DNA from: Spirochaetales bacterium
GTDB lineage: Bacteria; Spirochaetota; Spirochaetia; SZUA-6; DRHE01
Assembly (NCBI GenBank): GCA_011049745.1
Contig: DRHE01000402.1
Span: 1-8,990, forward strand
Direction of reading: 5' to 3'
Length of the DNA stretch: 8,990 nt
Position 1 is the first letter of the stretch, and each line of letters opens with the position of its first letter. The notes beneath the pieces are model-generated. The model searched no databases. It was not told the DNA's origin and saw nothing but the letters and a program-made list of their open reading frames with translations. Below, in pieces: positions 1-5,749 of this stretch. The position numbers were made by a program, and so were the translations under genes.

Positions 1-15
1 AAGTCATGATTGGGT

Positions 16-72
16 GGGCCTCCTGTTGGGCGGTGTTTTTTTTGCAGCTTAACAGGAGGTTCTTTTATTTTC
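16..72 (+). terminator. Probable rho-independent terminator of an unseen upstream gene
   Basis: A perfect 9-base inverted repeat, CCTCCTGTT at 19-27 and AACAGGAGG at 51-59, forms the core of a long hairpin. Pairing can extend inward (28-31 with 47-50) and outward (16-18 with 60-62) using G-U pairs, giving a stem of about 16 bp with a 15-base loop. The stem is followed by a T-rich run at 61-71 (TCTTTTATTTT), as expected for an intrinsic terminator reading left to right. The gene it would terminate is outside the window. The long loop containing eight T residues is atypical, so a regulatory hairpin is possible. No ORF follows the AGGAGG in the right arm. Confidence 0.6.
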
Positions 73-178
73 AATTGTTGCGTTAATTTCGTCTTTTTTC
101 AGAGCATTCAACTTGGGACTAAAATGGGGATTTACTGAGGTCTGATACTCACTAGATGCTTTAAAATTAGAATAATAA

Positions 179-478
179 ATGGCCTACAAAATCGAATTTG
201 CCGATTGCGTCAAACAACATTTCAAGCGCCTGAGCACAAATCAACGTTCATTAATGATTGATGGAATTGAAAAGCACCTTTTCAACGAACCTCTAAAAGA
301 GACAAGAAATAGAAAGCCTCTTCGTCCTAATCCAATTGCCCCATGGGAATTAAGGATAGGTAATCTTAGGGTATTTTATGATATCACATCAGATAAACCC
401 AATATTGTAAAAATCCTTGCAGTCGGTTATAAGAAAGGTAATACTTTATTTATTGCTGGAAAGGCGGTGAAACTATGA
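179..478 (+). CDS. Type II toxin, RelE/ParE family
   Basis: This 99-residue basic protein is a toxin of the RelE/ParE superfamily; family members are mRNA-cleaving RelE types or gyrase-poisoning ParE types. The sequence shows the subfamily signature ETRNRKPLRPN at residues 41-51, then WELRIGNLRVFYD at 56-68 and VKILAVGYKKGN at 77-88, which are the central strands and C-terminal strand of the fold. Length is normal for the family. The ATG at 179 fits the usual N-terminus (a short strand followed by two helices), although no clear Shine-Dalgarno sequence precedes it. Its stop codon overlaps the start of the antitoxin gene by 4 bases, so the two are translationally coupled, with the toxin first. 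Such modules are normally autorepressed by the antitoxin-toxin complex. Base composition is clearly more AT-rich than the genes to the right, consistent with horizontal acquisition. Whether it cleaves mRNA or inhibits gyrase cannot be read from the sequence. Confidence 0.85.
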   Translation: MAYKIEFADCVKQHFKRLSTNQRSLMIDGIEKHLFNEPLKETRNRKPLRPNPIAPWELRIGNLRVFYDITSDKPNIVKILAVGYKKGNTLFIAGKAVKL

Positions 479-732
479 AAACAATTGATTTAGAGAAGGC
501 TTCCAAACCGTTATCTGAGTATGCCAAAGAAATTGATAAAGAAATACTGGTTCTAAAATTGAAGAATAAACCCGTAGCTGCAATTGTTTCTTTAAAAAAC
601 GTTGATACGGAATCAATTTCTTTAAGCACAAATCCTGAATTTCTTGAGATTATTGAAAATTCAAGAAAGGAGTTCACACTGGGGAAAAAAATATCCTTTG
701 ATGAAATGAAAAAGGAAATAACGAAAATGTAA
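475..732 (+). CDS. Antitoxin, Phd/YefM-like, partner of the RelE/ParE toxin
   Basis: This 85-residue protein begins inside the last codons of the toxin gene (ATGA overlap) and has a ribosome binding sequence AAGGCGGTG just upstream. Residues 1-45 follow the Phd/YefM pattern: a first helix (EKASKPLSEYAKEID), a strand with a hydrophobic core (ILVLKLKNKPVAAIVSL) containing the NKPVAAIVS motif, then an acidic segment. The C-terminal part (residues 50-85: NPEFLEIIENSRKEF and a charged helix) matches the toxin-neutralising tail of antitoxins paired with this toxin subfamily. Expected role: bind and inhibit the toxin, and repress the operon through the N-terminal DNA-binding fold. The family assignment rests on pattern recognition and on the adjacent toxin, which together make an antitoxin role likely. 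Confidence 0.8.
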   Translation: MKTIDLEKASKPLSEYAKEIDKEILVLKLKNKPVAAIVSLKNVDTESISLSTNPEFLEIIENSRKEFTLGKKISFDEMKKEITKM

Positions 733-762
733 AAAAAGCATAACACATATAAGGCCCCCCAG

Positions 763-797
763 GTCAGGAAACAAATTCCCCCCTGACAATCTTTTTT
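763..797. repeat. Short palindromic element / possible terminator after the toxin-antitoxin operon
   Basis: GTCAGG at 763-768 and CCTGAC at 782-787 are perfect inverted repeats around a 13-base loop, followed by AATCTTTTTT. The T run would let this act as a weak terminator for the toxin-antitoxin operon, which ends 30 bases upstream. The 6-bp stem is short for a terminator. The flanking C-runs (755-760 and 778-783) and the overall GTCAGG-loop-CCTGAC layout instead resemble REP-like palindromes mobilised by REP-associated Y1 transposases. No transposase gene is in the window. That second reading is inference and needs a genome-wide repeat search. Confidence 0.4.
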
Positions 798-800
798 ATT

Positions 801-1212
801 GCCTATGGACCGCTTAACCCATCGATTTTCCGTCCCTCGAATCCGGCTTGGGTTCGAAGATTCTGGTGTAGTAAGTGATAGGTTATTATAATCGCCGATG
901 AGCGGGCACGCTTCAGATACGGTAGTTATCGAGGCGACCGCGGCACTTAAGCAGCGCATCCGCGGGCTGCCCGATGAATTCTCGTGGAGATATGATTCCG
1001 TGAGGGTCCGAGACAAGAATGGTGCTTCTAAAAGAAGAGAGTCGGGCTACGGTTGAGGATACACTACGGCTCCTGGAGAAGGTGAGAAATGCGAGAGAAT
1101 GTCAATTCATGGTGCGGTTATATTTCTTGATCCGCTGGCATATGATCTGATTGAGAACTTTGAAGATATGGCAGTAAAGATCGAAAAGGCATTGACCCGC
1201 TGATTGGGGTGC
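801..1212. other. Gene-poor stretch with decayed coding remnants
   Basis: No intact gene is convincing here. An imperfect hairpin lies at 835-844/850-859 (CCTCGAATCC against GGGTTCGAAG, loop GGCTT) and is not followed by a T run. A 52-codon open frame runs from the ATG at 898 to a stop at 1054. It contains a protein-like segment (VIEATAALKQRIRGLPDEFS, then WRYDSVRVRDKNG) but has no ribosome binding site and no family I recognise. The same frame reopens after the stop and continues to 1203. A second frame, starting at 1019, overlaps it and is described separately. GC content is higher than in the toxin-antitoxin pair. The region reads as the residue of one or two small genes damaged by frameshifts. 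Confidence 0.45.
1019..1203 (+). pseudogene. Frameshifted small-gene remnant, possibly an antitoxin
   Basis: The frame opening with ATG at 1019 encodes a helix-rich start (LLKEESRATVEDTLRLLEKV) and then loses sense near 1108. From there the next frame carries on plausibly with HGAVIFLDPLAYDLIENFED and ends EKALTR at a TGA at 1201. Joining the two with a single-base frameshift around 1106-1110 gives about 61 residues. The pattern of a hydrophobic strand followed by DPLAYDLIENFED is loosely like the strand-helix of Phd/YefM antitoxins (a strand ending in a Tyr-containing helix), so this may be the relic of a second antitoxin. The resemblance is weak and the function is not established. No ribosome binding site is evident before 1019. 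Confidence 0.3.
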
Positions 1213-1231
1213 AGGAGGAGAGGCTAAAAAA

Positions 1232-1975
1232 ATGGAAGCGGTAATATATTTAAAAGATGTTTTTTTCAGTTATGATAACCAGGTGGTGCTGGATAATGTA
1301 AATCTCCATATCCAGGAGGGGACCTTTTTTTCCATTGTTGGACCCAATGGAGGGGGGAAAACAACTTTAGTTAAGCTGATGCTCGGTATTCTGAAGCCGG
1401 ACAGTGGCGAGATCAGAATACTGGGCGCTTCTCCGCGGGCAAGCCGCAGGCACATTGGTTATGTAGCCCAGCATACCCATTTTGATCCCATGTTCCCCAT
1501 TAATGTTATGGATGTGATAATCATGGGGCGTTTGGCCGGGCGCTGGGGCGGGCCCTTTTCCAGGGCTGACCGGCGGGATGCCCTTGGTGTTCTGGATGAA
1601 ATGGGGCTAAAGGAGTTTGCCGGCGCCTCTTTTGCCGATCTTTCCGGCGGCCAGCGTCAGCGCGTTCTGATAGCACGGGCTTTGGTGACCAGGCCGAAGA
1701 TGCTGCTCCTTGATGAACCCACTGCCAATATCGATGCCGCTGTTGAGGACCGCTTCTATTCCATTTTAAAGGAGTTGAATAAACGCTTAACCATCCTGCT
1801 GGTAACCCATGACCTGGGCTTTGTTTCTCCTCTGGTCAACAGTGTTATCTGTGTGAACCGGCGGGTGCGTATTCATCCTACCTGCAAGATCACTGATAAG
1901 GCGATTAATGAGCTTTACAATAGAAACATGCACATGGTGCGGCATGACCAGCAGTATGCCGGCAAGGCGGGTTAA
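1232..1975 (+). CDS. Metal-type ABC transporter ATP-binding protein (ZnuC/TroB family)
   Basis: This 247-residue protein is the cytoplasmic ATPase that powers a high-affinity divalent metal importer (Zn, Mn or Fe). All ABC motifs are present: Walker A GPNGGGKT at residues 37-44, Q-loop glutamine at 80 (YVAQ), signature LSGGQRQRV at 137-145, Walker B MLLLDEP at 157-163 and the switch histidine at 193 (VTHD). The C-terminal tail, with HPTCK and a final MVRHDQQ, is typical of the ZnuC/MntB-like subgroup and absent from most other ABC ATPases. The start is fixed by a strong AGGAGGAGAGG at 1213-1223. The stop TAA shares one base with the ATG of the permease gene, so the two are coupled. No substrate-binding protein gene flanks the pair. 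The metal cannot be determined from the ATPase. Confidence 0.92.
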   Translation: MEAVIYLKDVFFSYDNQVVLDNVNLHIQEGTFFSIVGPNGGGKTTLVKLMLGILKPDSGEIRILGASPRASRRHIGYVAQHTHFDPMFPINVMDVIIMGRLAGRWGGPFSRADRRDALGVLDEMGLKEFAGASFADLSGGQRQRVLIARALVTRPKMLLLDEPTANIDAAVEDRFYSILKELNKRLTILLVTHDLGFVSPLVNSVICVNRRVRIHPTCKITDKAINELYNRNMHMVRHDQQYAGKAG

Positions 1976-2850
1976 TGATGATTGATTTTATCCGGGCTTT
2001 AGGTAATCCGCAGATTGCCTTCCTGCGCTATGCCTTTATCGGGGGGCTGCTGGCCAGTGTTTCCTTTGGTATTATAGGCACCTATGTGGTAACCAGAAGG
2101 ATAAGCTACCTGGCAGGAGCTATATCCCATTCAATACTGGCCGGCATCGGTGCAGGGTTATACCTGCAGAGCAAATTCGCTTTGCTTTGGTTTACCCCGC
2201 TGCTGGGCGCGCTTATTGCCGGGCTGGTTTCTTCATTGATAATCGGTCTGGTCAGTATGTATGCCAGCCAGCGGGAGGATACCGTAATCGGAGCTATCTG
2301 GGCTATAGGAATGGCTGCCGGCCTGCTCCTGCTTGCTAAAACACCGGGATATGTGGATCCAATGAGCTATCTATTCGGCAATATCCTGTTGACTACCAGG
2401 GCAGATCTCTGGCTGATAGCGGGGCTCGATGTTCTGGTGGTCACCCTGGGGGCATTGTTCTATAACCAGATACTTGCGGTATGCTTTGACGAGGAATTTG
2501 CCAGGATGCGGGGCTTGAGAGTTGGGGTGTACTATCTTGGATTGCTTTTTCTGACCGCGCTTACAATTGTGCTGCTGGTTACCACTGTAGGGATTGTCAT
2601 GGTAATTGCCATGCTGACACTGCCGCCGGCGGTTGCCGGATTTTTCGGCCGCAAGCTGTGGCAGATAATGATCCTGGCCGGCCTTTTCTGCATGCTTTTT
2701 ACCACACTTGGTATAGCCGTAAGTTACAGCTATGATCTGCCCACCGGCGCTACCATAATCATGATCGCCGGAATAGCTTATCTGGCCGCTGTGTTCTTAA
2801 AGCGCTTTAAGAAAAAGAGCCGATATAGTGGTAAAAATCAACCTCATTAG
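1975..2850 (+). CDS. Metal-type ABC transporter permease (ZnuB/TroC family)
   Basis: This 291-residue membrane protein has about eight hydrophobic segments (roughly residues 17-39, 44-64, 71-95, 103-121, 144-164, 185-220, 229-251 and 258-275), as in the ABC-3 permease family that forms the channel of zinc/manganese/iron importers. Family landmarks are ISYLAGAISHSILAGIGAG at 43-61, the REDTVIGAIW segment at 100-109 and DEEFARMRG at 172-180, the last near the expected ATPase-coupling region. It starts at an ATG overlapping the ATPase stop; a second ATG follows directly. The last 14 codons plus the stop lie antisense to the 3' end of the glutamate dehydrogenase gene. The C-terminal tail (KRFKKKSRYSGK) is basic and cytoplasmic. 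It very likely works with the preceding ATPase. The required periplasmic or lipoprotein metal-binding subunit must be encoded elsewhere. Confidence 0.92.
   Translation: MMIDFIRALGNPQIAFLRYAFIGGLLASVSFGIIGTYVVTRRISYLAGAISHSILAGIGAGLYLQSKFALLWFTPLLGALIAGLVSSLIIGLVSMYASQREDTVIGAIWAIGMAAGLLLLAKTPGYVDPMSYLFGNILLTTRADLWLIAGLDVLVVTLGALFYNQILAVCFDEEFARMRGLRVGVYYLGLLFLTALTIVLLVTTVGIVMVIAMLTLPPAVAGFFGRKLWQIMILAGLFCMLFTTLGIAVSYSYDLPTGATIIMIAGIAYLAAVFLKRFKKKSRYSGKNQPH
2794..2813. repeat. Perfect 20-base palindrome at the convergent gene junction
   Basis: TTCTTAAAGCGCTTTAAGAA is a perfect palindrome of ten bases per arm. It sits in the last part of the permease gene and contains the stop codon of the opposing glutamate dehydrogenase gene (2807-2809). 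Neither side is followed by a T run, so it is not a standard terminator. It could be a hairpin limiting read-through, a protein site, or a chance result of Leu-Lys-Arg-Phe-Lys codons. Confidence 0.5.
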
Positions 2851-5674
2851 CCTGTAAGCCGTATTTATAGATAAAACCGGTGGCGAGCCTGGTGGCTACA
2901 ATGGCATTCAGATAGTTATCAGGAACTCGTTTCAGGATGTTTTTTAAACCGGTAAGCTCAACCAGGCACTCAGGGGTATATTCCTCGATAATTCTTTCCT
3001 TCAGCCGCTTATTGGTGACTAATTCGGAATTTACTATAGAATCAGTGATCTCATTGATCTTGTTGCTCAGCACATTTGTCAAGTGCGTAAAGGGAGTGTT
3101 GCCGGCTTCATGTTCCTGCCAGAGTACATTCAGCTCCGAACGGGCATTATCTTTAACCCTGTTCAATATTTCCTGAATGTAACTCTTGCGGAAATCCGGC
3201 ATCTTTCCTTCTTTGCCCACCATGTGAGTGTTGAATTCCTGATCACTCATAGCAAGGGCGGCATATACCTCAAAAGAAGAGGAGGTAACACCGCCCTTAT
3301 TGGTCGAGGCATCTTTAATAACAATGATTCCCTGCTCTTCCAGTCTTAATCGCGCTTCCTCGGTAATAAATAGGTTCGCGCCCTCAATAATAAAACGGAA
3401 CTTCGGTTTCCCCTCGTCATTGAGCAGCTCTTTCCAGTTGTTGATATTAATAGCTGCCGGCCTGCCGCCGCAGGGAACGAAGAGATCGGCAGTAGCTAAG
3501 GGATGGAGGTGGAATTTATTACGGAAATCCTCGCCATTGGGCACCGGGGTGCCGTCGGGCAGTGTAATATCCTGGTCATTAATTGAAACAAAAAACCCCT
3601 CTTTGGTTAAGAGCGAGCGGTCAAAGTGTTCTACCATTATCCTCTTTTTAGCCAGGCGGGTGAGTTCCCGGCGGTTCAGCCCTGCCGGGTCATAGACCAC
3701 ACCGCTGCCGTCGATTATGGCAATAGTCTTATCTCTGGAAACCAGGATCTCATTGCTTCCCAGATCGCCATCCGGGCCGCCGGTCTGTATTTTAACCATC
3801 TGCTCTTCCTGCAGACCCAGATATTTTAGCACTCCCAGAACATATTCGTGCACACTGGCAGTAGTCATGCCGTACATATCGTGGGGAATGCCCCCCAGTT
3901 CCGGGGCCTTGCCGGTGGTAAAGGCCTTCCAGAAGGGGTATTTTCGTTTATGTGCATAGCGTACCGCCCAGTTCATCAAATCTGCCGTACCTTCATCAGG
4001 ACCTAAAAAGAGAATATCCTTAGTCTCTTCCGGGTCTAAAACTTCATCTTCAGGAATAAGCAGATCGAGCATGGCGTCGATATAACTGATAAAGGCAGAT
4101 CGTGCTTCATCCTGATTTGCCTCATGGAGCAGGATTGTTCCCTTGGAACCGCCCTCTGGTATATCCTTGTTCTTCTTTTGCTGGGTGTAAGCCAGGTTGT
4201 AATTTTCCGCAAAAATTGTGTTCAGGTTGTTTTCATACTGGGTGTGATTTCTCGATCTTACAATACGGATGCCCCCGCGGGCAATGTCACGGAAGCGAAG
4301 GTGAAAGCCGAGGAACTCTTTACCCACAAAAAAGAAGAGGCCAAAGGGCTTATCCTGGTATTCATCTTTAACCAGAAAGGAAGGATCAAGCTTGTAAGCG
4401 ATGCAGCGCTTGTCGCGCATGAAGAAATTGGTCTTGATAATGGTGTTATTAAAGGAGAGAAAATATTTTAAGATGATCTTATCTTTATCTGAGGATACAT
4501 TTTTTTCAATTGCCTTATTTATTTTTTTTTCAAGTGCTGCAAGGTCCTGCCGGTTATGAGCGGGATGGAATTTCTGCTCGAAATGGTTATAGAGAAGAGC
4601 CACAGTTTCATGATGGTTTTTTACAGTTGCGGCTATCCTCTCTTCTGAGTAGGCGTCTTTGGTCATCCTCAGTTTTAAGGTGTTCAATATACCCAATGCC
4701 TCAGGCTGATCACGCAGAGCGCTGCTCAAAGTGCTGTACTCTCTGGTCAGGGCGGTCAGGTATTGGTGGGCAAAGGATGCGGCGGAAATTGCATAGATTG
4801 TCTGGTGCGGTGAAAAGATCTCTTCCTGGAAGATGCTGGTGATATAATGGTCAGGCAGCATAACCACCCCGACTAAGTCCCTGGAAAACTCTTCAATCGT
4901 CCCGGGATCAATTTTATCAAAGTAGAAGGTATAGATCTTTTTCTTATCAGCGAAGACCTCCCGGTATTTCCTGTTGGAGTGCATATTGTATTTGTAGAAT
5001 AGATGGGAAAAATTAAAGAGGAAATCATGAGTTCTTCCGGAATGGATACCTACCTGTACACGGGTCTCATTGTTTTCCGGTTTTTCAGTAACAGCAATAT
5101 AGGGGGATTCCCGGTCGTTCATTGCCTCCCAGGCCTGGCGGTATCGGGCTATAGTCTCATCTGCGGAGCGGGCCAGAAAGTTTTTATCTGCCGCCTCTTC
5201 AAAGGAGAGTTGCTCCGGCTTATCAGGAAGGCGGCTGAATTGCGGCCTGGTGACAATGTACAGGCGGAGGAAATACTTTCCGGTTTTCTCTTTGGTTCTA
5301 TAACTCTCTATTTTGAAATGAGGATAATTGTGTTCAATTCTCTTTTCAATCTCTTCAGTTGTTGCGGATTTTTCTTCAACAATATATACGGCGCGCTCTT
5401 CATGTTCATTGATCAGTTGAATTCCCATATCCTCGCCGCCGTAGCGGGAGATAAGGCCGGAGGCGCTGATTGCCACCAGGTGTCCGGCAATATCCTCAAC
5501 GCTGGTACTTGTAAAATAGTATTCATCAATGCCCAGGATATTGAGAAACCAGTCCAGCTCACTGCGTGCTTTTTCGGGTGAGAAGTATCCCGTTTCCAGA
5601 ATAGACTTCTCCAGCTTCTGTACATCTGCCAATGAAAGAGCTGACCTGTCAGCGATGTTCTGCAGATCTACCAT
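2807..5674 (-). CDS. NAD-type glutamate dehydrogenase, ~115-kDa class
   Basis: This 955-residue cytoplasmic enzyme should oxidatively deaminate glutamate to 2-oxoglutarate and ammonia with NAD. The N-terminal ~400 residues are a poorly conserved regulatory-type region typical of large GDHs. The catalytic part starts near 455 with FRDIARGGIRIV (461-472). It continues with PEGGSKG at 506-512, whose Lys511 occupies the catalytic/substrate lysine position, GPDEGTADLMNWA at 558-570 and GGIPHDMYGMTT at 594-605. The nucleotide-binding domain shows GGPDGDLGSNE at 632-642, FIIEGANLF at 761-769 and NKGGVTSSS at 792-800. The length and these motifs match the 115-kDa class exemplified by yeast Gdh2 (~1,090 residues), not the ~450-residue or ~1,600-residue classes. 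The start ATG at 5674 has an AAGGAGTG ribosome binding site 6-13 bases upstream. The gene stands alone, divergent from a K+ channel gene and overlapping the permease gene tail-to-tail by 44 bases. A glutamate-catabolic role is likely; cofactor choice (NAD versus NADP) is inferred from the class. Confidence 0.9.
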   Translation of the reverse strand: MVDLQNIADRSALSLADVQKLEKSILETGYFSPEKARSELDWFLNILGIDEYYFTSTSVEDIAGHLVAISASGLISRYGGEDMGIQLINEHEERAVYIVEEKSATTEEIEKRIEHNYPHFKIESYRTKEKTGKYFLRLYIVTRPQFSRLPDKPEQLSFEEAADKNFLARSADETIARYRQAWEAMNDRESPYIAVTEKPENNETRVQVGIHSGRTHDFLFNFSHLFYKYNMHSNRKYREVFADKKKIYTFYFDKIDPGTIEEFSRDLVGVVMLPDHYITSIFQEEIFSPHQTIYAISAASFAHQYLTALTREYSTLSSALRDQPEALGILNTLKLRMTKDAYSEERIAATVKNHHETVALLYNHFEQKFHPAHNRQDLAALEKKINKAIEKNVSSDKDKIILKYFLSFNNTIIKTNFFMRDKRCIAYKLDPSFLVKDEYQDKPFGLFFFVGKEFLGFHLRFRDIARGGIRIVRSRNHTQYENNLNTIFAENYNLAYTQQKKNKDIPEGGSKGTILLHEANQDEARSAFISYIDAMLDLLIPEDEVLDPEETKDILFLGPDEGTADLMNWAVRYAHKRKYPFWKAFTTGKAPELGGIPHDMYGMTTASVHEYVLGVLKYLGLQEEQMVKIQTGGPDGDLGSNEILVSRDKTIAIIDGSGVVYDPAGLNRRELTRLAKKRIMVEHFDRSLLTKEGFFVSINDQDITLPDGTPVPNGEDFRNKFHLHPLATADLFVPCGGRPAAININNWKELLNDEGKPKFRFIIEGANLFITEEARLRLEEQGIIVIKDASTNKGGVTSSSFEVYAALAMSDQEFNTHMVGKEGKMPDFRKSYIQEILNRVKDNARSELNVLWQEHEAGNTPFTHLTNVLSNKINEITDSIVNSELVTNKRLKERIIEEYTPECLVELTGLKNILKRVPDNYLNAIVATRLATGFIYKYGLQANEVDFYHYIGSFS

Positions 5675-5708
5675 TTAAACACTCCTTGTTTCATTGGAAT
5701 GATCACTT

Positions 5709-5738
5709 TGTCAAAACTAAAATATAATAGTTGTGACA
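5709..5738. promoter_or_regulatory. Candidate operator: 11-base inverted repeat in the divergent promoter region
   Basis: TGTCAAAACTA at 5709-5719 and TAGTTGTGACA at 5728-5738 are inverted repeats matching at 10 of 11 positions, separated by 8 bases. The dyad is centred on overlapping -10-like sequences: TATAAT at 5723-5728 reading right toward the channel gene, and TATATT at 5721-5726 reading left toward the dehydrogenase gene. A dimeric regulator bound here would block both promoters. The outer TGTCA/TGACA halves recall CRP/FNR-type half-sites, but the full spacing is not the usual one, so no family is assigned. Confidence 0.5.
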
Positions 5739-5749
5739 GCCTTGTTCAA
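5721..5749 (-). promoter_or_regulatory. Probable sigma-70-type promoter for the glutamate dehydrogenase gene
   Basis: Read on the minus strand, TTGAAC (5749-5744) and TATATT (5726-5721) are separated by exactly 17 bases and match the -35 and -10 consensus at 4 of 6 and 5 of 6 positions. Transcription would start near 5714, giving a leader of about 40 bases that contains the AAGGAGTG ribosome binding site before the ATG at 5674. The -35 box lies inside the longest reading of the channel gene. Confidence 0.55.

Noticed and set aside
54..90. AGGAGG at 54-59 as the ribosome binding site of a small gene
   Set aside because: The only nearby candidate start codons, TTG at 75 and TTG at 78, reach a stop within a few codons, so there is no gene.
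845..865. GGTTCGAA as the T-arm of a tRNA gene or attachment site
   Set aside because: The sequence after it does not complete a T-stem, and no acceptor stem, anticodon arm or CCA end can be built around it.
450..1016. 188-codon open frame on the minus strand
   Set aside because: It runs antisense through the antitoxin gene and the palindromic element, has low-complexity Ser/Phe/Ile content and no recognisable domain or ribosome binding site.
4124..4471. 115-codon plus-strand frame and its overlapping neighbours inside the dehydrogenase gene
   Set aside because: They lie opposite the conserved catalytic core (FRDIARGGIRIV to PEGGSKG), which accounts fully for the sequence.
5003..5581. 192-codon open frame on the plus strand
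   Set aside because: It is antisense to the N-terminal half of the glutamate dehydrogenase gene and has no coherent family features; it is a by-product of the codon use of the real gene.
5708..5728. TTGTCA plus TATAAT as a promoter for the channel gene
   Set aside because: The spacing is only 9 bases. Other -35 candidates give 23 bases or a 3/6 match, so only the -10 is noted.
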